From contig NZ_LVYD01000058.1 of assembly GCF_002077945.1 (NCBI RefSeq), positions 1-64,000 of the forward strand: a stretch of DNA of 64,000 bases, given 5' to 3'. This DNA comes from Niastella vici (lineage in GTDB: Bacteria; Bacteroidota; Bacteroidia; Chitinophagales; Chitinophagaceae). A program made the translations under genes and the position numbers. This document shows positions 43,325 through 52,981 of the stretch, piece after piece (the first letter of the stretch is position 1; each line of letters starts with the position of its first letter). The notes beneath the pieces were generated by a model. It worked only from the letters and a program-made list of their open reading frames with translations, did not search any database and was not told where the DNA came from.

Positions 43325-44260
43325 ATGTCTGCGATCATAAAGGTCAGTAATCTGAGTAAGCAATATCGTGAGGTGAAGGCAGTGAATGATATTTCATTTA
43401 CTGTAAACACGGGCGATATTTATGGCTTTCTGGGTCAGAACGGGGCTGGTAAATCTACTACCATTCGCATGCTGCTGACCCTCATTGAACCAACAGCCGG
43501 CGCCATTGAATTGTTTGGTAGGAACTTATATTCCCACCGCAAAGAAGTATTACAGCAAATAGGGGCTGTTATTGAAAAGCCCGATCTGTACAAATACCTG
43601 ACGGCTTATGAAAACCTTTCCCTGTTTGCGAAAATGAGCGGTGTTGCTGTTACTGATAAAAAATTAATGGACCAGTTAGAACAGGTTGGGCTTACCGAAC
43701 GGGCCCATAGTAAAGTGCGCACCTTTTCGCAGGGTATGAAACAGCGTTTGGGAATTGCCATTGCACTGATCCACGATCCGCAACTGATCATTCTCGATGA
43801 ACCAACCAACGGATTAGATCCCCAGGGCATAGCCGATATCCGTAACCTTATATTACACCTGAGCCGCCACCAGGGAAAAACCATTCTGGTATCATCGCAC
43901 CTGTTGCATGAAATTGAATTGATAGCCAACCGCATGCTCATCATTGATAAGGGCAAAAAAATAATGGAAGGAACCGTTGCCGAACTGGTTGACCCCGCAC
44001 GCACCATGGTGCATATTGAGGTCACCAATCCGCAACTCGTAATGGCGTGGTTGCAAAACAGCCGGTGGAGTGCCTGTGTTCAGGAACAGAATAATAACGT
44101 TATTCTGTTGCGTATGAACAAACCACAGGTACCTGAATTAACGGCCGAGCTGGTAAATGCCGGCGCTCATATTATGGCCTTGCAGCCCCAGAATTCATTG
44201 GAATCATATTTTCTGTCATTAACAACCGAAAACCGGCATGTGGACACTTTTACAAATTGA
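43325..44260 (+). CDS. ABC transporter ATP-binding protein
   Basis: This 311-residue ATPase has Walker A GQNGAGKST (about 37-45), signature FSQGMKQRLG (about 134), Walker B LIILDEPTNGLD (about 155-166) and the H-loop SSHLLHEIE. The C-terminal extension is typical of exporter ATPases such as the BcrA/CcmA-like group. It overlaps its permease gene by 23 bases and drives that permease. The substrate is unknown. Confidence 0.93.
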   Translation: MSAIIKVSNLSKQYREVKAVNDISFTVNTGDIYGFLGQNGAGKSTTIRMLLTLIEPTAGAIELFGRNLYSHRKEVLQQIGAVIEKPDLYKYLTAYENLSLFAKMSGVAVTDKKLMDQLEQVGLTERAHSKVRTFSQGMKQRLGIAIALIHDPQLIILDEPTNGLDPQGIADIRNLILHLSRHQGKTILVSSHLLHEIELIANRMLIIDKGKKIMEGTVAELVDPARTMVHIEVTNPQLVMAWLQNSRWSACVQEQNNNVILLRMNKPQVPELTAELVNAGAHIMALQPQNSLESYFLSLTTENRHVDTFTN

Positions 44261-45110
44261 GCTTTTTAAAATATTCAAACGGCCGCGTACATATATTGCT
44301 TTTATTGCCATTGCAGCTATTGTAATATTAATTCAGCTGGCTCTGTACCTCGATGGCAAAACCTATATTGGTTTTCTGCTGCAAAGTATTGAACGGTTTA
44401 ATGTGGAAGGCAAAATACTGAATGGGTATTTTGTGTGTTATTTTATTCTGCAAACCCTGCTCATACATGTGCCATTATTGATTGCGCTGGTTGGGGGCGA
44501 TATGATCGCCGGCGAGGCCAATATGGGCACCTTGCGTTTACTGATCAGTAAACCCATTAGCCGGTCTACTTTATTGATCAGCAAATTTCTGGCATCTACC
44601 ATTTATACCCTCATGTTGTTGATATGGATGGCCATTTTATCGCTGCTGGTGTCGCTGCTGATATTTGGTTCGGGCGACCTGATGGTATTTCAGAGCCAGG
44701 TGATCATTCAAATTCCACAATCGGATGTGTTCTGGCGTTACCTTGCTGCATTTGGGTTTGCGGCTATTGCCATGACAACCGTAGCTGCCCTGTCGTTCTT
44801 TTTGTCGTTGTTTGCTGAAAATTCAATTGGTCCCATTGTAGCGGCGATGAGCATTGTTATTGTGTGCACCATATTAACGACTATGGACCTGCCCTTGTTT
44901 TTATCGATGAAGCCCTTCCTTTTCACTTCGCATATGCTTGGCTGGAAAGGATTTTTTGATATAAAGGCAACAACCGGTAACAGTGCGGTACCCGGCAGTA
45001 TACAAAACCTGCCGGCTATTCTTCGTTCGGCCCTGATACTGGTTGTGCATATTATTGGGTTTGTAGGGGCGGCGGTAATCATTTTTAGGAAGAAGGATGT
45101 TTTATCGTGA
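44238..45110 (+). CDS. ABC-2 family transporter permease
   Basis: This 290-residue protein has about six membrane segments, starting ELFKIFKRPRTYIAFIAIAAIVIL, with GEANMGTLRLLISKPISRSTLLISKF typical of ABC-2 (NosY-like) permeases. It starts inside the ATPase gene at ATG 44238 (23-base overlap), showing translational coupling. It is convergent with the sensor kinase gene across a 94-base gap containing CTTACTTCCTA-type repeat strings. The substrate is unknown. Confidence 0.92.
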   Translation: MWTLLQIELFKIFKRPRTYIAFIAIAAIVILIQLALYLDGKTYIGFLLQSIERFNVEGKILNGYFVCYFILQTLLIHVPLLIALVGGDMIAGEANMGTLRLLISKPISRSTLLISKFLASTIYTLMLLIWMAILSLLVSLLIFGSGDLMVFQSQVIIQIPQSDVFWRYLAAFGFAAIAMTTVAALSFFLSLFAENSIGPIVAAMSIVIVCTILTTMDLPLFLSMKPFLFTSHMLGWKGFFDIKATTGNSAVPGSIQNLPAILRSALILVVHIIGFVGAAVIIFRKKDVLS

Positions 45111-45204
45111 TTTGCGAAACAAAAGTTCAGAAGCAGGAGGTAAAAGCGAGTCTGAAATTTCGGGATCTTCGTACTTCCTACGTCTTACTTCCTACCCCCG
45201 ACAA

Positions 45205-47193
45205 TCAATCAGCTATTGTAAAATGGAAAATGCTGCCTTTGCCGGCTTCCGATTCTACCCAAATAGTGCCACCATGCAGCTCTACTATTTTCTTGCAGTG
45301 CGCAAGCCCAATACCCGAACCTTCATAAACCGACCGGTTGTGCAACCGTTGGAAAATAATAAATATGCGTTGCTGGTATTGTTTCTCAATACCAATACCA
45401 TTATCGCGGAACCGGAAATGCCAGTGGCCCATTTCGCGTACGGCAGAAATTTCAATGAATGGCGCAATGCCCTGTTTCTGGAATTTGATAGAATTGCTGA
45501 TCAGGTTCTGGAATAACAATTTTAATTCGGTGGGAAATGCATTCACTACAGGCAGCTTGCCGGTTGTGATCACTGCTTTATTTTCCTTGATCACTTTGGC
45601 GAGGTCGGCCAGTACTTCTTCAAACGCAACATTGCAATCGACCGGTTCAAACTTTTTCTCCCGGCCAATACGCGAGTAATCGAGCAGGTCTTTGATCAGA
45701 GTTTTCATACGGTCAGAAGCCTGTATCACATAATCGATATACCGGTTGGCGTTGTCATCGAGCTTGCCATGGTATTGCTTGCGAAGCAGTTCCACAAAAC
45801 TGGAAGTAGTGCGCAGCGGTTCCTGCAGGTCGTGTGAGGCCACATAGGCAAATTGTTCCAGCTCTTTGTTCTTGATCTCCAGCTCGCCGGTGCGTTGTTT
45901 TACTTTTTTCTCGAGGGTTACATTAGATTCCCTGATCTCTTTTTCAAGCCTTTTCTTTTCAGAAATATCGCGAATGGCGGCTGTGATCAGTAATCCTTCT
46001 TTGGTGTGCATGGGGCTTAAACTTATTTCAACCGGAAATTCTTCGCCGCTTTTGCGCCGGCCCAATAATTCAAGGCCTACATCGGTTGAACGCACGCCGG
46101 GGAAGTCGTAAAACAATTTCCGGTTTTCCTGCGGCGTGGTACGGAACCGTTCGGGTAATAATAACTCCACGTCATGACCAATGAGCTCATTTTTAGTGTA
46201 CCCGAAAATATATTCACACTTGTTATTGACGAGTTGAATGATCCCTTTTTCACCAACAATAACAATGGCGTCGGGGGCCGATTCCAACAACCCTTTGAAC
46301 TTTTGTTGCGCCTGTTCAATATTGCGGATACTTAGAGCCAGCTCTTCAGACATGGTGTTGAAGTTATTGGCCAGTATCCCGATCTCATCTTTTGAAAATG
46401 CTTTTGCCTTGCGGGTAAAATCTCTTTTGGCAACGGCCTTGGCCGATTGCAGGATCTCGTTCAGGCCTTTTTGAATGTTACGGCTCACCACAATGGCCAG
46501 GGTTAAACCCGTTATTTCAACAGTAAGGGCAATCGAAAATAATATTTTCAGCACCAGGTTCTCGAGCCAGCGCGACCCTTCACCAAGCGTATACGAAAAA
46601 TCATCTTCCAGTTTGGTGAGGCGGGCATTTAAAGGGTCAATAGCCTGCACGATCTCATTGATCTTTTCAGTTGAAGGATGGCCAGAGTTAATTTCTTTAT
46701 GTAATTGTTCCCCAATTGGGATGAACTCAGCCACCAGCGGATCGGCTTTTGACCAAATTGTGATGGCTTTGTTGATGTATGAAATGGAGTTGAACCGGGT
46801 GAACAGGTTGATCATGCCCTCTACATCTTCTTTATGATTGCGGCCTTCAATAAAACCCTCCCGCGCAATTTTCATATCAGGTTTTTTCCTGCTTAGCTCA
46901 ACCAGGGTTTTGTGATCGCCCCGGGGCACATTCATAAAATATTTAAATTTATCATAATCGGTTTCATCATGACTGCGGCTGTATTTCAACAACTGGTACA
47001 TGGCATCTTTTTGTGCTTTTGACCAAAGCCCTTCACCGCTTACGTATGCCCTTACTGAAGAAAGGGTATTTATGGAGAAAATGAGCGCCCCCAATTCAAT
47101 AGCTATCAGGGTAGCCATAATGCCTACCGTAAAGTATAATTTTTTAGCAATGGATACATTTTTGAACCACTTGAAAAGCGACACACCCTTCAT
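45205..47193 (-). CDS. PAS-domain sensor histidine kinase with HAMP domain
   Basis: This 662-residue kinase has a first membrane helix (about 17-41), an extracytoplasmic sensor domain (about 42-212), a second helix (about 218-238), HAMP (about 240-292), PAS with PAC (about 300-425: [35 protein letters not shown]), a coiled coil, HisKA with [12 protein letters not shown] (His about 453) and HATPase ([27 protein letters not shown]). The SHDLQEPLR box is the phytochrome/NtrY-like variant. No response regulator is adjacent, so it is an orphan sensor and its signal is unknown. Confidence 0.92.
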   Translation of the reverse strand: MKGVSLFKWFKNVSIAKKLYFTVGIMATLIAIELGALIFSINTLSSVRAYVSGEGLWSKAQKDAMYQLLKYSRSHDETDYDKFKYFMNVPRGDHKTLVELSRKKPDMKIAREGFIEGRNHKEDVEGMINLFTRFNSISYINKAITIWSKADPLVAEFIPIGEQLHKEINSGHPSTEKINEIVQAIDPLNARLTKLEDDFSYTLGEGSRWLENLVLKILFSIALTVEITGLTLAIVVSRNIQKGLNEILQSAKAVAKRDFTRKAKAFSKDEIGILANNFNTMSEELALSIRNIEQAQQKFKGLLESAPDAIVIVGEKGIIQLVNNKCEYIFGYTKNELIGHDVELLLPERFRTTPQENRKLFYDFPGVRSTDVGLELLGRRKSGEEFPVEISLSPMHTKEGLLITAAIRDISEKKRLEKEIRESNVTLEKKVKQRTGELEIKNKELEQFAYVASHDLQEPLRTTSSFVELLRKQYHGKLDDNANRYIDYVIQASDRMKTLIKDLLDYSRIGREKKFEPVDCNVAFEEVLADLAKVIKENKAVITTGKLPVVNAFPTELKLLFQNLISNSIKFQKQGIAPFIEISAVREMGHWHFRFRDNGIGIEKQYQQRIFIIFQRLHNRSVYEGSGIGLAHCKKIVELHGGTIWVESEAGKGSIFHFTIAD

Positions 47194-47204
47194 TTTACAT
47201 TCGT

Positions 47205-47400
47205 GTTTTAATTACCCGTATATACATTGATATCATTGGCAAATACCCGGTACCAGCATGGGTACATCATACCATTTGCGTTGCACTTGTTGATTGGTTG
47301 AATAGTAACCTGGGAATACTTTCTGCTACTGAACGGAGCCTGGGCAGCGAAGCTGGCTGCCAGTAAGGGGAAGGTAAGTAAAATTTTTAAGGTATGCCAG
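47205..47400 (-). pseudogene. Possible remnant of a small secreted protein
   Basis: A reverse frame ending at 47208 encodes a signal-peptide-like stretch (KILLTFPLLAASFAAQAPF) followed by about 40 polar residues with two Cys (KCNANGMMYPCWYRV). No ATG, GTG or TTG precedes the signal-like part in frame without running into the terminator. It may be a decayed gene or chance. It sits between the oxidoreductase terminator and the sensor kinase start. Confidence 0.25.
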
Positions 47401-47410
47401 CCGGCCGGGC

Positions 47411-47457
47411 AAAATAAAGCCCCGAAGAATGGTGCCGGTTGTACCTTTCTTCGGGGC
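47411..47457 (-). terminator. Terminator after the oxidoreductase gene
   Basis: GCCCCGAAGAA (47419-47429) pairs perfectly with 47447-47457 around a 17-base loop. On the reverse strand it is followed by TTTATTTT, 21 bases past the stop. Confidence 0.88.
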
Positions 47458-47477
47458 GGGCTGACTATCAATATTTT

Positions 47478-48827
47478 TTAAAATCCATACTTCGTTACTC
47501 CGGGAATGGGAACCGGGTAATAGCCTTCATCATTGGGTAAAATGGGTGGCATGGCATTGAAATCGTATGATTGGGGTTGCAGGTTCAACCCCGAGTTCAA
47601 TGCTTTGTCCCATTCAACTACCTGTCCGGTATAGGTGGCCATACGGCCCAGGATAGAAGTCATGGAGCTATGGGCGCCCATTTCGGCATCAGCGAACTTG
47701 TATTCACCTTTGGCAATAGCCGCAAACAATTCATCGTGTTCGGTTTGGTAAGGATTGTTTTCGGTTTGTTTATCGAACTGGTACAGCACTTTTCCTTTCG
47801 GGTCAACAATGTTGGCATCGCCGCACTGGATCTTTCCTTTTGTGCCCACCAGTAGTTCATCAACCTTGCTCATGGTGCCGGGAATATGGCGGCACTGGCT
47901 GTTGAGCACAGAGCCATCGGCATAGGTGAACTCAACGTAGTGATGGTCGAAGATCTCACCATTATCTTTGCCTTTACGCACCTGGCGGCCACCCATACCC
48001 TGGGCTTTCACCGGGTAACCCTCTTTGAACCAGTTCACCACATCAATATTATGGATATGCTGTTCGCAAATATGATCGCCGCATAACCATACAAAGTAAT
48101 ACCAGTTGCGCATCTGGTATTCCATTTCTGTTTGGCCGTACTGGCGTTTGCGCACCCATACGCCATCATTGTTCCACCAGGCCTGGGCCGATATAATATC
48201 ACCGATGAGCTTTTTGCGTTTGAATAACTCGCGGTAAGAATTCTGGTAGTGGCGCTGCAAACCTACTACCACGTTTAATTTCTTTTGTTTGGCTGATTCG
48301 GCGGCCTCCAGCACCTTCTTTATACCGGCAGGATCGGTGGCCACCGGTTTTTCCATGAATACATGTTTGTTTTGTTTGATTGCCTCTTCAAAATGAATAG
48401 GTCGAAAGCCGGGCGGTGTTGCCAGTATCACTACATCGGCCAGGGCAATCGCTTTTTGATAGGCATCAAAACCGGAGAATTTTCTTTCTTCCGGAACATC
48501 GATGCGTTCGCTTAAATTAACACCACCATTATTTTTTGCGTTTTCGGGTGCGGTTAGCCGTTTATAGCTACGGTCGAGGTTGTCGCGAAAAGCATCGGCC
48601 ATGGCCACCAGCTTAACGTTCTGTTTGCTTAATAAGGCCTGTTGTGCGGCGCCGGTACCCCGGCCGCCGCAGCCGATCAACGCAACTTTTATGGTATCGT
48701 CTGCACCAGAAAAGAAATTGGCTTTTGAGATCAATGGAGCTGCAAGTAAACCTCCGGCCAGCCAGGTAGATTGTTTTACAAAGCGGCGGCGCGAAGTGGC
48801 AAGGTTGTTCGATGTGCTCATTTGCAT
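47478..48827 (-). CDS. Gfo/Idh/MocA family oxidoreductase with Tat signal
   Basis: This 449-residue protein begins with a twin-arginine signal (TSRRRFVKQSTWLAGGLLAAP, in three parts: SRRRF, hydrophobic core, A-x-A-like end), then an NAD(P)-binding Rossmann fold (KVALIGCGGRGTGAAQQ near residue 50; EKPVATDP with the catalytic Lys) and a C-terminal GFO_IDH_MocA alpha/beta domain. Export in folded form with its cofactor is predicted. Such enzymes oxidise sugars or sugar derivatives. It is 195 bases downstream of a formylglycine-generating-enzyme-like gene on the same strand. The substrate is unknown. Confidence 0.9.
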   Translation of the reverse strand: MQMSTSNNLATSRRRFVKQSTWLAGGLLAAPLISKANFFSGADDTIKVALIGCGGRGTGAAQQALLSKQNVKLVAMADAFRDNLDRSYKRLTAPENAKNNGGVNLSERIDVPEERKFSGFDAYQKAIALADVVILATPPGFRPIHFEEAIKQNKHVFMEKPVATDPAGIKKVLEAAESAKQKKLNVVVGLQRHYQNSYRELFKRKKLIGDIISAQAWWNNDGVWVRKRQYGQTEMEYQMRNWYYFVWLCGDHICEQHIHNIDVVNWFKEGYPVKAQGMGGRQVRKGKDNGEIFDHHYVEFTYADGSVLNSQCRHIPGTMSKVDELLVGTKGKIQCGDANIVDPKGKVLYQFDKQTENNPYQTEHDELFAAIAKGEYKFADAEMGAHSSMTSILGRMATYTGQVVEWDKALNSGLNLQPQSYDFNAMPPILPNDEGYYPVPIPGVTKYGF

Positions 48828-48879
48828 CAGTTTTAGTATAACAAAATCAGGAACCGTATGTATTTTTTATTCTTGAATC

Positions 48880-49020
48880 TTTTATTCATTCGCCTTTTGG
48901 CGGAAGCCTGAATTTCGGATTTCTGATTTTGCGATTTAGGGATTTTGCGATTTCGTTTAGGTTTTGCCTTCTGACCAATCTCAAAATCGCGAAATCTCAA
49001 AATTTCAAAATTCCCCTGGG
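48880..49020. repeat. Intergenic GATTTTGCGATTT-type repeats
   Basis: Between the SUMF1-like gene and the oxidoreductase are repeated strings GATTTTGCGATTT (about 48927 and 48949) and the inverted CAAAATCGCGAAATCTC (about 48982). They can pair into a long imperfect hairpin. This is likely a dispersed repeat family and might reduce read-through between the two genes. Confidence 0.5.
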
Positions 49021-49022
49021 TG

Positions 49023-49985
49023 TTACTCGCGGCAATATTTTTTATAAAAAGCTTCTGCTTCTTCTGCAGTGGGCGCCTGTACCGGACGAACGATCCTGAA
49101 GCCAACGGCCATGGCATCGGTTAACCACCATTTGCTTTTTGGCATTTGAGGATCGCGTTTATTCCATGACGCATCGGAGGGCTGCCGGGTTGCACAGCGA
49201 AGTGCATCGGCTTTGTCGGAATAACCGCCGCCGCGAACCGTGCGGGGATATGTTTCCGTTGGCGCCACCATTGGGTTGGTGCCTGTATCGCCCAAACTGG
49301 TAAAATAATCTTCGCGAAACTGATCGAGCGTCCATTCGCTTACATTGCCCAGCATATCATACAATCCCCAGGCATTGGGCTTTTTTTGCCCGGTTTTCTG
49401 GTACTTCTTATTGCTGTTCTCAGCAAACCAGGCATAATCTTTCAGTTGTTTGGGATCATCGCCAAAAAAGTAGGCGCTGGTGGTGCCCGCCCGGCAGGCA
49501 TATTCCCATTCGGCCTCAGTAGGAAGGCGGTAAAAGATGCCGGTCTTTTTATACAGCCAGCGGCAATACATCATAGCAGTATATTGCGACATGCTATTAA
49601 CCGGAAAACCGCCCTGTTTTCCCATGCCCCAGCTAAGATCAATATATTGCGGTGTAGGCCGGGTTACGGCATCCACCTCTGATTCGCGGGGGAGATTTTC
49701 ATCATTGAAGAACAATAAAAATTCATCATAGGTCACTTCTTTGGCGCCCATCCAGAATGCATCGAGCTTTACTTTTTTTGCAGGTCCTTCCACCGGTTTA
49801 TGACCTGTTTCGGTGGCAGGACTGCCCATCATAAAACTGCCGGCCTGTATTGGCACCATATTAAAGCTTACGTTGCTGCCGGGCATTGTTTGAGCGTAGG
49901 GTGCGAATGCGGTTGAGTTACCTGTTTGGGCAAAGGCACTAGCGCCTCCCAACAAAAATGACATTACAAATAATGCTGATTTCAC
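49023..49985 (-). CDS. Formylglycine-generating-enzyme (SUMF1)-like secreted protein
   Basis: This 320-residue protein has a signal peptide (MKSALFVMSFLLGGASAFAQ from GTG 49985) and one FGE-sulfatase domain (about 55-310): GSFMMGSPATETGHKPVEGP, YRLPTEAEWEYACRAGTTSA, NAWGLYDMLGNVSEWTLDQF, VRGGGYSD and a final VGFRIVR. Only the GTG gives a signal peptide; a longer TTG frame start at 50042 does not. Many such domains are not sulfatase activators but bind ligands or modify other targets; no sulfatase is nearby. It precedes the Gfo/Idh/MocA gene and may be co-expressed with it. Confidence 0.9.
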   Translation of the reverse strand: MKSALFVMSFLLGGASAFAQTGNSTAFAPYAQTMPGSNVSFNMVPIQAGSFMMGSPATETGHKPVEGPAKKVKLDAFWMGAKEVTYDEFLLFFNDENLPRESEVDAVTRPTPQYIDLSWGMGKQGGFPVNSMSQYTAMMYCRWLYKKTGIFYRLPTEAEWEYACRAGTTSAYFFGDDPKQLKDYAWFAENSNKKYQKTGQKKPNAWGLYDMLGNVSEWTLDQFREDYFTSLGDTGTNPMVAPTETYPRTVRGGGYSDKADALRCATRQPSDASWNKRDPQMPKSKWWLTDAMAVGFRIVRPVQAPTAEEAEAFYKKYCRE

Positions 49986-50060
49986 AAGGTGTTCTTTTGA
50001 TGAAGGAACGGAAATTAAGAAATTAAAACATGCGCGATGCAAACGCTGCCATATTAGTTA

Positions 50061-50076
50061 AGACAAACGTTTGCAA
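50061..50076. promoter_or_regulatory. LacI-type operator-like palindrome
   Basis: CAAACGTTTG (50064-50073) is a perfect palindrome with the central CG of LacI/PurR-family operators, flanked by GA and CA. A half-site GCAAACGC lies at about 50038-50045. It is 78 bases upstream of the SUMF1-like GTG on the reverse strand. No LacI-family gene is in the window, so this is a sequence-only prediction. The rest of 49986-50494 has no supported gene. Confidence 0.4.
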
Positions 50077-50482
50077 AATGCTAAACGCCGGATCCTCGTT
50101 TTACGAGCTGCTGATTCAAGATCATAGCCGAAAAGCGAACCGAACCCCGACGAGTGCGACGCAACCACGGTCAAATAGTAGTGCCAATGCCGGGCCCCAA
50201 ACTGTTTTTCTGCTTTCCTTTTATATGTCGGTTCAGGGCCATAAACCCCTAAACCATAATGGCCTGTTTATTTTTGCTAATGGCTACAGGTGTTAGCGCT
50301 GCTACCACACCGGTAGGCCGAAATCCCGGAAGAAAGGAACTGGGGTATAAGATATTCAGGGTATGGAATACGGAAATTTTTAAAATGGGCAGAGGAGAGC
50401 TTGCCTTTATAAAAGCCTGCGGCCCTTGAGGCTGCTTTCTGTAAGGCTTCGTTAAAACTGCCGCTGGCTGATGCAGGTGTGT

Positions 50483-50490
50483 TAAATTTG
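50483..50490 (+). promoter_or_regulatory. -7 element abutting the LolA-like gene
   Basis: TAAATTTG matches TAnnTTTG exactly and ends four bases before the ATG at 50495. Transcription would start at or within a few bases of the start codon, implying a leaderless or nearly leaderless mRNA. Confidence 0.6.
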
Positions 50491-50494
50491 TAGT

Positions 50495-51211
50495 ATGAAT
50501 ATTCCCGGAATGAAATTATCTGTATTGGCCTGTTTGCTGATGCTGTTCTTACTGCCTGGTTTTGTGAGCCGTGCACAGGATGCCAATGATCTGATAAAGA
50601 AAGTAAAGGAAAAGCTGGCGCTTGTAAACGACTATCAGGCTGAGGGTGTAATGAAAACGGATGTGTCGTTCATGAAGGTTCCCGAATCGAAAGTGACCAT
50701 TTTTTATAAGAAACCCGATAAATTCAAGATCAGAAAACAGGATGGTATTTCCATTGTGCCCAAAGGCGGTGGCAATATTAACCTGGCTTCTTTGTTTGAA
50801 GGAAATAATTATACGGCCGTGGCAGCCGGAAAGGGTACGGTGGATGGTTCGCCGGTTGCGATCGTTAAATTATTACCACTCGATGAAAAGAGCGACATAG
50901 TGGTTTCAACCCTGTATATTGATGAAAAAGAATCGCTGGTGAAAAAGGCCATTATTACCACCCGCGAAAATGGAACTTACGAAATGGAAATGCAGTATGG
51001 CAAATACGGCAACCGCGGTTTGCCCGATGTGATCACTTTTTTATTTGCTACCAAAGATTATAAACTACCCAAAGGGCTCGCATTTGATTATGATACCGGT
51101 GAACAAACATCAAAAGCAAATTCAGCAAGCGGTAATCAAAAAGGTAAAATTCAAATTTCCTACACCAGTTATATTATAAACAAGGGCATTGCCAACGAGA
51201 TGTTTAAATAA
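50495..51211 (+). CDS. LolA-like outer-membrane lipoprotein-sorting protein
   Basis: This 238-residue protein has a signal peptide (about 1-28, ending SRAQ) and the half-open beta-barrel LolA fold: YQAEGVMKTDVSFMKVPESK, FYKKPDKFKIR, IVPKGGG and YIDEKESLVKKAIITT. LolA carries lipoproteins across the periplasm, but many Bacteroidota paralogs of this type have unknown cargo. A later ATG at 50510 gives a shorter signal peptide and is possible. It stands alone. Confidence 0.8.
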   Translation: MNIPGMKLSVLACLLMLFLLPGFVSRAQDANDLIKKVKEKLALVNDYQAEGVMKTDVSFMKVPESKVTIFYKKPDKFKIRKQDGISIVPKGGGNINLASLFEGNNYTAVAAGKGTVDGSPVAIVKLLPLDEKSDIVVSTLYIDEKESLVKKAIITTRENGTYEMEMQYGKYGNRGLPDVITFLFATKDYKLPKGLAFDYDTGEQTSKANSASGNQKGKIQISYTSYIINKGIANEMFK

Positions 51212-51413
51212 GTGCTATAGCCCCCAGAAATGTTTTATTGTGCTATTGATCTATGTCAAATAATTTTGATGTATGAAATTTCAGTTTGGTGATAATCAGC
51301 CAGTTGTTGAATAAGTGCTATTCTTTATTATTTATTAGGGGAAATAATATATTCAACACATACGTTATATAAGCGCACTTTAATTGTGAAACGTACACCT
51401 GAAAACTGAAAAC

Positions 51414-51542
51414 ATGTCTTTATTTCTACGCATCTTCAAATTACCTGCCGGTTATTTTTATTCATTAAGACCCAGTGTTGTTGTAACTAACCAGTTGGTT
51501 GTTAAAGGCAACAGGTACCAGGTGCTTCGTAATTCAAGTTAA
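51414..51542 (+). CDS. Possible 42-residue small protein
   Basis: An ATG frame of 42 codons (starting MSLFLRIFKLPAGYFYSLRP, ending VLRNSS) lies in a 669-base gap. It is basic and slightly amphipathic, with no recognised family and no consensus promoter. Low confidence; it may be chance. Confidence 0.25.
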   Translation: MSLFLRIFKLPAGYFYSLRPSVVVTNQLVVKGNRYQVLRNSS

Positions 51543-51623
51543 ATCTTTCATTCAATATGTTCCTGCCCCGGAAGTGGGCGATTCCTGTGTATTTGGTATG
51601 AAATAGTTGTTCTGATGTGTGAA

Positions 51624-51817
51624 CTTATTTCGTAAACCTTAGCCTATGCTTTGCATGAAGTGTATTGCTTAAACCTTGTCCTTATTTTTTAAACCTTAAA
51701 AGTTGCAATGACTGACATCTTATTCCTAAACCTTAGCTTATGGCAGAGATAGTTGTCCTGATCCCGATGATCCGGAATTATGAACAGGCAAACTTATTTC
51801 ATAAACCTTAGCCTACT
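51624..51817 (+). repeat. Dispersed CTTATTTCnTAAACCTTAGCC repeats
   Basis: Four copies start at 51624, 51681, 51719 and 51793; the core TAAACCTTAG is fully conserved in three. A fifth short copy (TTAAACCTTG) is at 51669. Spacing is irregular (57, 38, 74). No function is apparent. Confidence 0.7.
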
Positions 51818-51833
51818 TGTCCTATCAAAATAA

Positions 51834-51862
51834 AAAATCCCCCGGAAGGCCGGGGGATTTTT
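51834..51862 (-). terminator. Terminator after pdxA
   Basis: ATCCCCCGG (51837-51845) pairs perfectly with 51850-51858 around a 4-base loop, with T-rich flanks on both strands. It lies 19 bases beyond the pdxA stop. Confidence 0.9.
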
Positions 51863-51880
51863 GTTATTCAATGTTGTAAT

Positions 51881-52981
51881 TTATTCTTCGTTGCTGTCTT
51901 CTTCAATTTTTTCATCTTCCACATTGGCGAGAATGGCCGGTGTAACTTTCTTCACGGGATTGCGATGGCTTTCAATATATCCATGGCGGCGGTTAATGAT
52001 ATCGATACATTCGAATATGGCTGTGAGAAATGAGGTATTATCGGCCTTGTTCTTACCGGCAATATCAAAGGCAGTGCCATGGTCGGGGGAAGTGCGAACG
52101 ACAGGCAGGCCTGCAGTATAGTTCACGCCTTCGCCAATGGCCAGTGATTTAAAAGGTATTAAACCCTGGTCGTGGTACATAGCCAGTACGGCATCGAATT
52201 TTTCATACTGCCTGCGGGCAAAGAATGCGTCGGCACTGTAGGGCCCCATGGCCAGCATAAAATGACGCGCATCTTTAATAGCCGGCTTAATGATCTCTTC
52301 TTCTTCCCGGCCAATCAATCCTTCATCGCCGGCATGGGGGTTAAGGCCCAGTACGGCAACCTTGGGTTTATCGATGCCAAAATCTTTAATAAGTGAGTTA
52401 TTGATGATGTTGAGCTTCGACAGAATGTTTTCCCGGGTAACATATTTTGCGGCCTCGGCCAGGGGAACATGTTCGCTTAACAAACCTACCCTGAACGAAC
52501 CAGCCACCATAAGCATGGCTACATCCTGCACGCCGAAAACGTGTTTCAGGTAGGGCGTATGGCCCGTATAATTGAATTCGTTGCTGTGGGTATTTTTTTT
52601 ATGAATTGGTGCCGTGATCAATCCATGGATCTTATTTTCTTTCAGGGCCTGCACTGCCATGGTCAATGATTTGATAGCGTACTTGCCACCTATATCAGAC
52701 AACTGGCCGGGGGTAATGCCCACCTCTTCTTCCCAGCAATTGAAAATGTTGATCTGTTTAAAATTAACGCGGTTCAGTTCCTTGATGCTTTGATAGCTGA
52801 AATTGATGTCGGGCACCGATTTACGGTAAAAATTGATCACTTTATTAGAGGCAAAAATAACGGGGGTACAAAGTTCGAGCAGGCGATGATCGTTCAGGGT
52901 TTTTATGATCAGTTCAGCCCCAATTCCGTTCAGATCGCCGATCGAGATACCTATTATGGGTTTTTGTTGTTGTGCGTTCAT
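51881..52981 (-). CDS. pdxA: 4-hydroxythreonine-4-phosphate dehydrogenase
   Basis: This 366-residue protein matches PdxA: GISIGDLNGIGAELIIKTL near residue 11, the metal-binding TAPIHK and H-containing GHTPYL, the conserved LNPHAGD, and DQGLIPFK with GTAFDIAGK. It oxidises 4-phosphohydroxy-L-threonine in the pyridoxal-5'-phosphate pathway in the cytoplasm. It ends in an acidic tail (EDEKIEEDSNEE) beyond the usual length. No pdxJ is nearby. The ATG at 52981 is in the right place for the family. Confidence 0.94.
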   Translation of the reverse strand: MNAQQQKPIIGISIGDLNGIGAELIIKTLNDHRLLELCTPVIFASNKVINFYRKSVPDINFSYQSIKELNRVNFKQINIFNCWEEEVGITPGQLSDIGGKYAIKSLTMAVQALKENKIHGLITAPIHKKNTHSNEFNYTGHTPYLKHVFGVQDVAMLMVAGSFRVGLLSEHVPLAEAAKYVTRENILSKLNIINNSLIKDFGIDKPKVAVLGLNPHAGDEGLIGREEEEIIKPAIKDARHFMLAMGPYSADAFFARRQYEKFDAVLAMYHDQGLIPFKSLAIGEGVNYTAGLPVVRTSPDHGTAFDIAGKNKADNTSFLTAIFECIDIINRRHGYIESHRNPVKKVTPAILANVEDEKIEEDSNEE

